A stretch of DNA of 64,000 bases. It comes from Ochotona curzoniae. Its lineage: Eukaryota; Chordata; Mammalia; Lagomorpha; Ochotonidae. Under the pieces are notes generated by a model. That model had not been told where the DNA came from, searched no databases, and saw nothing but the letters and a program-made list of their open reading frames with translations. Of this stretch, positions 55,442-64,000 are shown one piece after another (positions within the stretch are counted from its first letter, which is position 1; each line of letters begins with the position of its first letter). The position numbers and the translations under genes are program-made. The DNA lies in contig NW_024464918.1 of NCBI RefSeq assembly GCF_017591425.1, positions 22,906,001-22,970,000 of the forward strand, read 5' to 3'.

Positions 55442-55475
55442 CTCTGATTTTTAAAATAAAATATATTTTTAAAAC
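55190..55475 (+). mobile_element. C-SINE, old, with a (TG)n expansion
   Basis: Sense blocks 'gacggtgcagccgataaagc', 'gtgtttgggttcctgccacc', 'cagcactggccgttatggcc' and 'gcagataaaagatctctctc', then the (TG)n run at 55387-55439, then 'taactctgatttttaaaata' and an A-rich tail. The microsatellite grew from the pyrimidine/TG-rich segment normally found just before 'taactctg' in this SINE. Confidence 0.88.
55387..55439 (+). repeat. (TG)n microsatellite inside a C-SINE, about 26 units
   Basis: Uninterrupted TG run located in the 3' region of the C-SINE at 55190-55475. Minus-strand ORF 55333-55743 contains a poly-TH stretch from this repeat and is not a gene. Confidence 0.98.
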
Positions 55476-55499
55476 GTGTTAAAGTGGTAAAACAAAGAA

Positions 55500-55860
55500 T
55501 TAAGGGACATAGATAAATGAGTACAGACTTAATAGTTATTATGTTTAATTCAAATCCCCAGCTCATCTGTAAACCTGCCAGGCCACCTTCCATTAATTCT
55601 AAAGAAATGTGTTGAATCATGCTATGCGTAAGGCAATGTGCTAAGTTCTGAAGAGGTGAAAGTAAATATTCCCTTTGGTCTTGGAGAGCTCCAGCGATTT
55701 TCATTAGTTTCTTCCTGTGCAATGGGGAGGAGGGGAACAACAATATTTGCTTGGAATTTTATAGAAAAGATGAAGTATATTATGTGTAAAAGTGCCCAGA
55801 ACAAGGTTTAGCATAAATACTTCATAAATGTCACTAGAAGATACAGCTTCGGTAGTTTTA
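55500..55860 (+). mobile_element. MIR SINE, possibly split by an antisense L2 end
   Basis: The MIR head/core trace is 55500-55575 (attcaaatccccagctcatc). The MIR core/tail trace is about 55700-55855 (agtttcttcctgtgcaatgg, agtgcccagaacaaggttta, gcataaatacttcataaatg). Between them, 55605-55690 (ttgaatcatgctatgcgtaag, gcaatgtgctaagttctgaa) looks like a reverse L2 terminus. Confidence 0.55.
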
Positions 55861-55924
55861 AGCAGGACACATCAGTGGACAGAAGATGCAGCAAATGTTA
55901 ATTGACCCACTAGCTTTTTTTTTC

Positions 55925-56207
55925 CCCGAAGGCAAAAGAGTCACATGGACAGAAACAGAATCAAACAGGAACATCTTTCATACATTGGTTTGCTCCCCAA
56001 ATGACTGCAAGAGCCAGTGCTAAGCCAGGCTGAAGTCAGGAATTGGAGCTCCATCTGGGTCTCCCAGGTGGATAGCAGTAACCCAAGTACATTGGTCTTC
56101 ATCTTCTGCTTCCCAGGAGCATTGGTGCTAAACTTGATGGGAAGCAGAGGTTGGCACATCCTGGGCACCGATTGAACCTGCTGTATCACAATACCTGTTC
56201 TCTCCAT
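55925..56207 (-). mobile_element. C-SINE, old
   Basis: 'ggtttgctccccaaatgact', 'taagccaggctgaagtcagg', 'atctgggtctcccaggtgg', 'tctgcttcccaggagcattg' and 'gatgggaagcagaggttgg' are reversed C-SINE blocks. Confidence 0.85.
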
Positions 56208-56804
56208 TCTCCACCCCAATAACTGTTGAGTACTCGGGATTTGGCTGGTCCAAATTAAAACATAAACCAGAAGCTGTAGACTTAGTGTAAAAAAAAATCA
56301 AAATGGTATGTTTTTCTATTGCTTGTTGTAATATTTTCAATATATTTGTTTACATAAAAGTTATTGTGAGATTAACTTTGCCTTTTTTACTTAAAATTTT
56401 GAGAATTACATATTGGCTTATATCACTTTTATTATACAATGCTAGACCAGGGAATAAAAGTAAGTTCTTAATTCTAAAAAGAACCAGGGAAGAGGCCAAA
56501 CTGACCAGAATTGCACATCTGAAAGTAATGAGTAAGCATAAATAAAACAGAAGGCTACAATTCTGGTCTCATACCCTCATGGCAATATTAATGGCTATTA
56601 GCAGATTATGCCAGAGCATTCTAATCCCCTCTAATTCATGAGCCACTTGTGGAATGTTCCTATACACACAACTTGGAAAATAAGTGACCCTGGGCTGGGA
56701 GAAGCAGACAGGGACATCTTTACAGGACAGTGCTAGGATTTTGCTAGGATGTGCATCTCCATTTAAACTTAAACCTATTGGGCTGGAGGTCAGCATGCCT
56801 CTTT
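56208..56804. other. Unique DNA, no gene recognised
   Basis: No transposon or exon was identified. Confidence 0.5.
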
Positions 56805-56935
56805 CCTGTCTGACCTCAGGAAGTTCATTTGATCTCTCTGCACAGAACTGTACTTATTTATAAAGTGATGCTGACAATAATAGCTACATCATAAGATTGA
56901 AAGAAGAGACCTGGCCACCATGTAGTCAGGACAAT
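56805..56935 (+). mobile_element. MIR SINE, core and tail
   Basis: 'gtctgacctcaggaagttca', 'acttatttataaagtgatgc' and 'ctacatcataagattgaaag' match the MIR 3' half. Confidence 0.7.
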
Positions 56936-56994
56936 TGTTAAGCTATTGATGCCATCTGTGTGTTTGATGTAATGCTGTCTCTGTTCTATCTTTT

Positions 56995-57306
56995 TCAAAA
57001 GATTGACTTTTTTATTTGAAAATCAGAGTTTCACAGGGTAAGAGGCAGAGGTCGTCTATCTCTGGTTCACTTCCCAAATGGCTGCAACAGCCAGGGCTCG
57101 GCCCGCCAAAGCCAGAAGCCAAGAGTTTGTTCTGGGTCTCCCACATGGGCAGCAGAGGCCCAGGTATTTGGGGCGATCTTCTCCCGTGTTCCCAGATCAT
57201 TAGCAGACAGATTAGAAGTGGAGCCGCCAAGAGTTGAATCAGTGCCCATATAAAATGTCATTCTCACAGGTGGGTAACTCTACCTGCTACTCCAAGACAC
57301 TGGCCA
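56995..57306 (-). mobile_element. C-SINE, old
   Basis: 'ttcacttcccaaatggctgc', 'gcccgccaaagccagaagcc', 'gggtctcccacatgggcagc', 'cattagcagacagattagaag' and 'gtgcccatataaaatgtc', ending near 'aagacactggcc'. Reversed order. Confidence 0.9.
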
Positions 57307-57317
57307 CTAATTTGGTT

Positions 57318-57372
57318 CTAGAAAAGTCTTGGCACATATCTGGCATTCAATAAGTTCTTGTCAAATGAATGA
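57318..57372 (+). mobile_element. MIR/L2 3'-end fragment
   Basis: 'agtcttggcacatatctggc' then 'attcaataagttcttgtcaaatgaatga' is the shared L2/MIR terminus. Confidence 0.7.
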
Positions 57373-58624
57373 GACGGCTCATCATCCTCAAAACAAGTAG
57401 TGATTCATCAAACTCACAAAATGCTAGTGTTGTGTTATTCACTAGGGTAGTATTTCTGAGGACTGTAGGCCATGTCCCTGAATGTGGTTCTGGGTCCTAT
57501 AAGAGCAGTTGCAGCTGCTGAGAAAGGGCCAGTCTTAGAACTAAATTGTCTCCTTTTTTGGCAAGTGTCCCTCAGTGATACCTCCATCCTCAAGCCACTC
57601 CATAGCTATGACAGCAATGTCTGTGGTTTTCTGTTCTAATCCTTTCCATTTTCCCATTATACCCAAGGAAGCTCCGCTTTTCTTCCCCAATTTAATAGTT
57701 TAAACCCTTCTTCCATTTATAGTCTCTCTTATAGTTAATCGAACCTTGCAGTGTTGTGTTAGCTTTTCATATGCGCTCTAAGCCCAAGGTGAGGCATCTG
57801 GGATTATTGTGTAATAACTTGGGCTCATTTCTGGTCACTATATACCATCCCCTTTCGTTCTGCAAATCCCCCCAGGGTTTGCTTTCTCTTTGTGATGGAA
57901 GGAGAAAGGCACTGTAAAGGGATTCTCTGGGAGGAGGCTATTTGCCAAGATTTATTATCCCACACTCATCAGTATTAAGCTGGATTTGACAACTCATAGC
58001 CTAGGATTTACATGATCTAAACCCTTCTTCATTTGGCAACTTGGTTTTACCCATTATTTATTGTGCTACCCACGTTATTTTCATCAGCACACTTGGAGGC
58101 TTGGCCTGCAGTGTCTTCACAGCCAAGTGATTTATATTAATAATAAAAAAGATAGGGGTTCCCAGCGATGGAATCTGAGCAATGCCCCTGCTCCTTTTCC
58201 TCTCATCTGGCTCAGTTCATCTTCTATACATTAACCTTGACCCTCTTAATTCTGCCAGGAAAATTCATCCTCAGCTTCCTTCTGGGCCCTGGAAAGAAAA
58301 GCCATTGACAAGGGAATGGGTACAGAGAAAAGAGAAAGTGATCTAATTCCAGCAGTGGGCATCAGTCATGACATGGAAAGTGCCGTGAAACTGTGCACAC
58401 GTTATAGGATCCCACTGTCACAACAGCACTTAGAGGCAACACTGACTTTATCCCATCCAATGTCAGTAGTAAAGAGATGTGCTCCATTTCAGTATAACTC
58501 AAACAGGCAGAGCGAGAGAAGGAAGCATTGGGGTGTTGGGGTCAGGGTTCTAGGGCGGGGCCAGGATAAAGGGGGAATTATTGGCACTTAGTGTGTAATG
58601 TCAGTTCAGAATGTGAGTTTTGCC
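57373..58624. other. Unique DNA, no gene recognised
   Basis: No transposon was assigned. A 91-codon plus ORF at 58316-58591 shows no known domain. Confidence 0.45.
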
Positions 58625-58890
58625 ATCCAACAAATCTGGAAAGACACTCCAGTTCTTTAATAGAATTACTGTGGGACTGAGGAAAGGATGAGTCTATGCC
58701 TCAATTTCCTCCCTATCCATACAATGAGAATCATGAGTGAGACACAATTTCTCCATTTGTGAAAACAGGGTGTTAAATAGCTTCTAACTCTTCCATACAA
58801 TGACCCTATAAATAGTATATGTGAAACCCTCAAAACAATTTCTGGTAAATGTTCAATAAATACTAGTTGTTCTTATTAGTGCTGCTGCTA
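58625..58890 (+). mobile_element. MIR SINE
   Basis: 'tctatgcctcaatttcctcc', 'ccatacaatgagaatcatga' and 'ctggtaaatgttcaataaat' with 'actagttgttc'. MIR core and tail; the middle contains a second 'atttctccatttgtgaaaac' core-like word, so two MIRs may overlap. Confidence 0.72.
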
Positions 58891-59336
58891 TCATCATCAT
58901 TGCTAACTTTAATAGTCTCGGGATTCAAACTAGAATTTAATAATCAAGATTGATGAAAGCCTTGAGGTAAGGTCCTGGCTAGAAATCACCAGTGGTAGCA
59001 GAGGCTTCCTATAGCATTATAGGTAACTAATAGTTGTATGTGTTTCCAAGTTTATAAAGTTCATATGGGAATTCGGTGTCATTTTCTCTAACCTCAACTA
59101 GTAAATAAACTTTATTAGACCACAGGCCTCATGCTAGTGCCACAATGTTTGTGGGTAGGCTCTTAGTGTTAAACTTAGAATTCATTTATTTAGTGTTAGA
59201 GATTTTGTTCACTTACTTAAAAGTTGGGCCATGGATAGCTCTGATGCAGAGGGCTTCTACTCTATTAAAATTAAACAAATGTCCCATCCCACACTCAGCT
59301 GATGGCATATTCTGCAAAAGAAAAAAAAATGCAAGG
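58891..59336. other. Unique DNA, no gene recognised
   Basis: No transposon or exon was identified. Confidence 0.5.
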
Positions 59337-59576
59337 TTTTAATTTATTTTATTTGAAAGGCAGAGAGAAAGAGAAGCTTCTGTCCACTGGTTCATTCCCC
59401 AAATGACTGCTATAGCTAGAGCAGCGTCAGGCCAAAGACTCGAGTCTGGGATCCACTGTGTCTTCCAGAATGTGGATGGCAGGCAGTTGGAATGAAAATG
59501 AAGGTGGGACTCTACCAAACCTTCCAGGATGGGATGTGGGTGTGGCAAGTGGTAGCTTGCCAACACTGCATTATGA
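59337..59576 (-). mobile_element. C-SINE, old, first of three antisense copies
   Basis: 'ttaatttattttatttgaaagg', 'ctgtccactggttcattcccc', 'tcaggccaaagactcgagtc' and 'tgggatgtgggtgtggcaag' are reversed C-SINE blocks. Confidence 0.88.
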
Positions 59577-59591
59577 TGATTTTTTTTTGCT

Positions 59592-59855
59592 TTAAAATGT
59601 TCTCATTTTCATTATTTTGAAAGGAATACTGACAGATATTCTATTCATTCCCCAAATGGCTGCAACCACCAAGAGTGAGCCATGATAAAGCCAGGGACCT
59701 TTTACTCTATACAGTTCTCCCATGTGGTTGGCAGGGACTTCAAGTAATGGAGTCACACAACTGTCTCTGAGAACATAGATTGACCATGCACTCCAGTATG
59801 GGATATGATTATACCGAGTGGGAGCTTACCCAGCTGAGCCACAACACCAGTCCCT
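59592..59855 (-). mobile_element. C-SINE, old, second of three antisense copies
   Basis: 'ctattcattccccaaatggc', 'atgataaagccagggacctt', 'gttctcccatgtggttggc' and 'gagccacaacaccagtccc' are reversed C-SINE blocks, strongly diverged. Confidence 0.82.
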
Positions 59856-59876
59856 TTTGTTCATTTACTTTAAGGA

Positions 59877-59984
59877 TTTTTATATATATAAGTCCTTATA
59901 TATATATATATATATATAAGGATATATATATATAAGGATTATATATATAAGGATATATATATATATACATAGAGTATATATATA
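59877..59984. repeat. AT-rich repeat array, (TA)n with AAGGAT interruptions
   Basis: Blocks of TA repeats are separated by aaggat or agtcctta words. The first section (aaggattttatatatataag then tccttatata..) is an inverted repeat that could extrude as a hairpin or cruciform. It lies at the 3'-tail side of the antisense C-SINE at 59985-60277 and probably grew from that SINE's A-rich tail. Confidence 0.92.
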
Positions 59985-60277
59985 GATTTGTTGCTGTTGA
60001 AAAGAAGAGTGACAAAGAGAACTCCCATCCACTGGTTCACTTACTTCCCCAGATGGCTGCAGCAGTCAGAGCATGAACAGACCAAACCCAGGAACCTGAA
60101 ACTCCACCTGGGTCTCTCATGTGCATTGCAGGGACCTAAACCCATGAGCCATCACTTACTGCCTGTACAAGGTATGTTAGCAAGGATCTTGATTAGAGGT
60201 GAAGCCAGGACTGAGCCCACATACTCTGATATGGGATGTGGGCATCTCACACATCTCATGATATACCCAGCTCTGCA
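59985..60277 (-). mobile_element. C-SINE, old, third of three antisense copies
   Basis: 'ccactggttcacttacttcc', 'ccccagatggctgcagcagtc', 'gaaactccacctgggtctct' and 'actctgatatgggatgtggg' are reversed C-SINE blocks. The 3' tail side merges with the AT-rich array. Confidence 0.88.
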
Positions 60278-60684
60278 GAAATATTTCTGTCAACACTGAC
60301 CCCAAAAACCAGGGCTTTTGCCATTGGTTTTTGACCAGTGTTTTGGAAACACAAAACAAATTTGCATACTCTACTACATTTCCATGTGACTTGTATTATG
60401 TGCTTCTTTAATATTGAGAGTTGGTGTGAGACTGTAGCTTGTAGAAACAGTGCCTCCACTTAGTTGCATTTGTAAAAGACATGAGACTAAGAGTTTATCA
60501 GGGCCCAGCAATCCAAATTGGATTCAAAATTTCTCCCATAGTCTACATGAATCGAATACAAGTAATTTTTGCAAGGAGTATGTTTTGGTAATGCTTGAGC
60601 AACTCAGAGCATGGATTTCAGCACACCTTTGCCTGGCTAACGTGGCACAGTCAAGGATGGGCTTCTGCTTTAGCTATTGTGTGC
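60278..60684. other. Unique DNA, no gene recognised
   Basis: No transposon or exon was identified. Confidence 0.5.
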
Positions 60685-60925
60685 TATCAGGCAAATTCTC
60701 TAAGCTGTCTTAGCCTGGAGTTAGCCTTAAACTAGGTATACCAGGAGAATCTCTACCCTGTCTTAGCTTTACACTATGGATAGAGGTAGAGACAATCTCA
60801 GTATTATTTGAGGATTGAATGAAAGAGTACATAGAGTTGTGATTGGATCCCTGTTTGAAATATTCAAATTATTATTAACATTTTTATTAGCTTGTTCCTA
60901 CATTTCTTGTATTCAATAAATTTTA
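60685..60925 (+). mobile_element. MIR SINE
   Basis: 'gctatcaggcaaattctcta', 'atctcagtattatttgagga', 'ttgaatgaaagagtacatag' and 'tgtattcaataaattttatgg' fit MIR core and tail. Confidence 0.65.
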
Positions 60926-61740
60926 TGGATGTTGTTTGTGTTGGAGATTATAATGTGGTAGTGATGGCTTTCTTACTGCTGTTATTGCTTATGCAAATAA
61001 GGATAAATTTTAATTTTGTCGTTTTATGCCAAGCTTTCTCTTTCTTCATACTCCTCAGTAAAGATGCCCTTGATTTCTGATTCCAAGGCCATAGTTGCTG
61101 AAAATTTCGAATCATACCTTCTTTCTATTTTTGCCCGTCCTCCCCTCCCATTAGCTGTCACTTGGTTTCCATTTGTGCTGTGAAGAAAGTCATTTCTGTG
61201 TGTTTGGAACTGAAAGCCTGAGGCATTGGATAGAATATTACCACGTAGTGATGCTGCCGCATTGTAAGCGAAGACTTTGCAAACATTGGTATGAGTCTAT
61301 AGTAGAAATCCTTTTGCTCTCTTGTGGATAAAAAGATATTGAAATTCCATTTCTCATACTCAGCTCTATGCTGAGTGACTTACCTTTGACCTTTGACCAT
61401 AAATGAGAAACCGAATCCTGAGTGATGATTTCAGCTGACTTCTCTCGGGGAGGATCTCATGAGTCAGCGCCAGGGACCTTGCCAAGAAGCCCGAGTCGTA
61501 AATATCCATACAGTCCACCCTGGATTCTCACAGAGATTGTTTCTAAGTAGTGAATAGGGAAGGAGACTTTGTACCTTATCATGAGCATCAAGTCAGTTTT
61601 AGTTCATGGTTCTAACTTTGAGATAAACAAGAAAAACTATAACAAGATTGAGCAAGTGGTTTGACACCATTAAGCGATAATAAAATTCTCTTAGAAGAAA
61701 AACAAAACAAAACAAAAAATCTCATGGACACACCCATTCT
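60926..61740. other. Unique DNA, no gene recognised
   Basis: No transposon or exon was identified; an AACAAA-rich run lies near 61701-61718. Confidence 0.5.
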
Positions 61741-62037
61741 GTTTTTAAAAATTGATTATTTGACAGAGGGAAAGGCAGAGCAGATAACAAGAGGGAGTTC
61801 AGTCTTACATCCACTTTGTCATTCCCCAAATGATCACAACAGCTGTGAGGCCCAGCTGAAGCCAGGAGCCCAGTATTTCCTCTGGGTCCCCCACACGGGT
61901 GGCAAGGGCCCAGCTGCTTGGCCCATCCTTCCCTGCTTTCCCAGGTGCATTAGCAGAAAACTAGATTGCCAGCATTTCGAGATAGGATGCCTGCATCGCA
62001 AGTGGAGGCTTCACCTGCAGCACTCAAGTACAGCCCC
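61741..62037 (-). mobile_element. C-SINE, old
   Basis: 'tttgtcattccccaaatgat', 'cccagctgaagccaggagcc', 'cctctgggtcccccacacgg', 'ttcccaggtgcattagcag' and 'aagtacagcccc' are reversed C-SINE blocks. The 143-codon plus ORF 61661-62092 is antisense to this SINE and is not a gene. Confidence 0.9.
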
Positions 62038-62084
62038 ATGCCCACGTTGTCTTCTTCTTCTAGCAGATGTTAAAGGCTTAGCAG

Positions 62085-62245
62085 ATGCTTAGAATTGTGC
62101 AAACACCCTTATTTGAATTATCTCATTTCATCCACTTATTCTATGAAAAAAGGTATTTTCTGCACTGCTTTATAGAGGAGAAAAGTGAGAATGGGGGCAA
62201 TTAATTTGAAGCAGATGCCTCTGGCTTCAAATCTGATCTATTCAG
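62085..62245 (-). mobile_element. MIR SINE
   Basis: 'ttgaattatctcatttcatcc', 'tgctttatagaggagaaaag' and 'gatgcctctggcttcaaatc' are reverse MIR core blocks. Confidence 0.65.
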
Positions 62246-63137
62246 GACTTAGTTAAACTCTTGGGGATATCAAGGGGAGGGGAGACAAATACACAAAAAT
62301 TTAAGTTGGTCTATACATGAGGAGTTGATGATCTAACCACAGATGTAGCACAGTACAGTCAAGATTCCTGGCCAAATAATTCTAATTCTCTGCCTAGTAC
62401 TGTAAACCAAAAGTCAGCAGTCTGCATGAGATCTTTAAAAAGCTCCACCAGCAGAGTTGTATTCCTGAGGCTACACCAGACATCAGGCCATTTATGGTCC
62501 TGCAGATTCTACAGTCATTTTCAGTGATAGTAATGGGCAATAATTGTATGCATAGCTGAAATGCCCTACTGTGATCTTCACCATTTTGGCTTGCTTGGAG
62601 TTCAGTCTGCCATCAGAGATGTCTTCATGATATGTGTCATATTTATTCATGAAGAAAATGGCCATGTGTGGTCGTTGCATTGACTAATAAAGAGGAGATG
62701 AGAGGAGCAGAGTAGAGGTGTACCACCTGTAATTCCATTGGAGAGACACATCTTATTGACATTTTTCTCATCTTTACAGAGCACCATCCCTGAGACCTGT
62801 TCTCTTTAGGAGAATAAACAGACAACTTTATACTTTTGTTGCTTAAAAAAATGGTCATTTCTTTTATAACTAAGTAAGTGGAAAATTTTCAAGGTATTCT
62901 ACTCATGGGAGTCACATGATGGAATGGGTCAAGTTGGTAATGAAGCCATTTTTCACCCTCTGACTCTGTGCTCTAGTTGGCAAGTCACTCAGCAGTGTCT
63001 CTGTCCCCTGCCCTTGTTTCCCTTGGGGGAAATCATCACATCAACAACTGAGTTATTTGGTGATATTTGAAATTATATGTGTTTGGTACAGGAATCTGGG
63101 AAACAAGAGGCAAAAGGAAAATTAAAAATTAAAAATT
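62246..63137. other. Unique DNA, no gene recognised
   Basis: No transposon or exon was identified. Confidence 0.5.
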
Positions 63138-63445
63138 TCAAGGGCAGGTGCTTGGCGCAGCAGGTAGGGCACAGCTTGGGATGCCCAGAACTGGTATCAG
63201 AGTGCCTGAACTCCACTCCTCGCTCTGCTTCCCACTCCATTTTCCTACTGATGTGCATCTGGGAGAGCTACAGGTGAGAGTTCATGTATGTGGGTTCCCA
63301 CCACACACACAGAATATCTGGATTCAGTTTCCAGTTCCTGGTATCAGTCTAATTCAGACCTTGCCGCTCACAACATTTTGGAGTAAATCAGTGGGTGCAT
63401 GATCTCTGCCTCTGTCTCTCTACTTTTCGAATAAATAAAAGTTAA
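63138..63445 (+). mobile_element. C-SINE, old subtype
   Basis: Sense blocks 'aagggcaggtgcttggcgca', 'gcaggtagggcacagcttgg', 'ctggtatcagagtgcctgaa', 'actgatgtgcatctgggag', 'ttttggagtaaatcagtggg' and tail 'ttcgaataaataaaag'. It belongs to the 'gatgtgcatcctgggaggca' subtype, older than the pika-like copies. Confidence 0.9.
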
Positions 63446-63459
63446 ATTGAGAACGTTTA

Positions 63460-63800
63460 AAAAGAAACTTCAGGCACATAGAGACAGATACCACATGACC
63501 TCAGACATAGAAACTAAAAAACATCAGACTCAGAAATCGAGAGCTAGTAGGAGCAAAGACTGAGCAGTTGTTTAAAGAACAAGTTTCACTTAGACATAAG
63601 AAATAAGTCTTGGAGCTCTATCATCCAAATATATAGCATTGTGGCTATGATTAATATATATTTAAAACGTGCTGAAAGAGTGGAAATGTTACCACCACCA
63701 AAAAAATGACAAAAATAGGATGATACCTTGCTTTAATGTAATCATTCCACAATACAAGTCTGTATCAAAGCTTCGTTGCACCAATAAATGTATACAATTA
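63460..63800 (+). mobile_element. L1 LINE 3' end and 3'UTR, ancient
   Basis: 'gagacagataccacatgacc', 'tcagacatagaaactaaaaa', 'catcagactcagaaatcgag' with 'agctagtaggag', 'gctatgattaatatatattt' and 'gctgaaagagtggaaatgtt' run along the old L1 3'UTR in sense direction. No coding frame. Confidence 0.82.
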
Positions 63801-63819
63801 TTGCCCATTAAAAATAAAA

Positions 63820-64000
63820 TTTTGGGAATTAGTGGTCTCCCAGTGGTTAATATATATTGAAATACATGGATTCAAATCCTACCTCTGGCTCCTGACTTAA
63901 GTAAGTTGCCTAGCCTTGCTAGGTCTCAACTTCTGTATATGCCAGGTAAAACAAACTCATAAATTTGCTGTGAGGATCAAATGAGTACATGTCTACTTGG
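63820..64000 (+). mobile_element. MIR SINE, cut by the window end
   Basis: 'cccagtggttaatatatatt', 'ggattcaaatcctacctctgg', 'ctgacttaagtaagttgcct' and 'gctgtgaggatcaaatgagt' are MIR head, core and tail. It continues to the last base. Confidence 0.82.

Noticed and set aside
55333..55743. 136-codon minus-strand ORF with poly-Thr-His
   Set aside because: The run is the translated (TG)n microsatellite; the rest crosses SINE and MIR sequence.
61661..62092. 143-codon plus-strand ORF
   Set aside because: It is the antisense read-through of the C-SINE at 61741-62037.
1..64000. CRISPR array, operon, phage or bacterial mobile system
   Set aside because: No regularly spaced direct repeats with unique spacers, no bacterial gene density; the repeats are mammalian SINEs and LINEs.

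Overview
The window is vertebrate (mammalian) nuclear DNA with no recognisable gene. There are no bacterial-type operons, no rRNA or tRNA genes and no CRISPR array. Every open reading frame is short (153 codons at most). Those I looked at closely either lie in transposon sequence or are low-complexity translations, and I found no exon with a recognisable protein family. The most likely setting is intergenic DNA or one large intron.

The lineage can be read from the repeats. About 33 copies of a tRNA-derived SINE are present. Its sense strand starts near GGGCCCGGCG..GGCCTAGCGGCTAAAG, carries a Pol III B-box-like GGTTCTAATCC, has a 'CCTGCTTGTGGCCTGGGAAAGCAG' type middle and ends in a pyrimidine-rich block plus an AATAAAnAAAT(n) tail. 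This is the lagomorph C-SINE family. The young copies resemble the form I associate with pika (Ochotona) more than the rabbit form. Lagomorph is a firm call; pika is an inference. Under these lie older mammal-wide repeats (MIR, L2, old L1, MER5-like hAT elements and a small palindromic DNA transposon), so there are at least three age layers.

Layout: 0.3-0.6 kb C-SINE; 0.6-6.5 kb largely unique DNA; 6.5-11.5 kb a dense nest (MIR, an L2 broken by three C-SINEs, an L1 3' end, further C-SINEs, one inserted inside another with a target-site duplication), ending in a (GT)n run; 12-16.3 kb mixed unique DNA, L2, MIR and C-SINEs; 16.3-19.3 kb repeat-poor; 19.3-20.9 kb an antisense L1 with a fossil reverse-transcriptase segment; 21-27.4 kb mixed; 27.4-30.9 kb repeat-poor; 30.9-36.5 kb L2, MIR and C-SINEs; 36.55-36.85 kb a nine-unit 34-bp minisatellite; 37.1 kb a short palindromic MITE with a second copy at 50.5 kb; 38.4-45.9 kb dense old repeats; 46-51 kb mostly unique; 51-57.4 kb mixed; 59.3-60.3 kb three antisense C-SINEs around an AT-rich hairpin array; 61.7-64 kb C-SINE, L1 and MIR to the window edge.

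No new gene system is evident. The points most worth following are the strong strand bias of the C-SINEs (26 of 33 on the minus strand), nested insertions that give relative dates, the two-variant minisatellite, the MITE pair, SINE-tail microsatellites, and repeat-poor stretches with clustered AT-rich motifs that could be regulatory. Repeat boundaries were read by eye and are usually good to about 5-30 bases. Family names come from memory of consensus sequences, not from a search.
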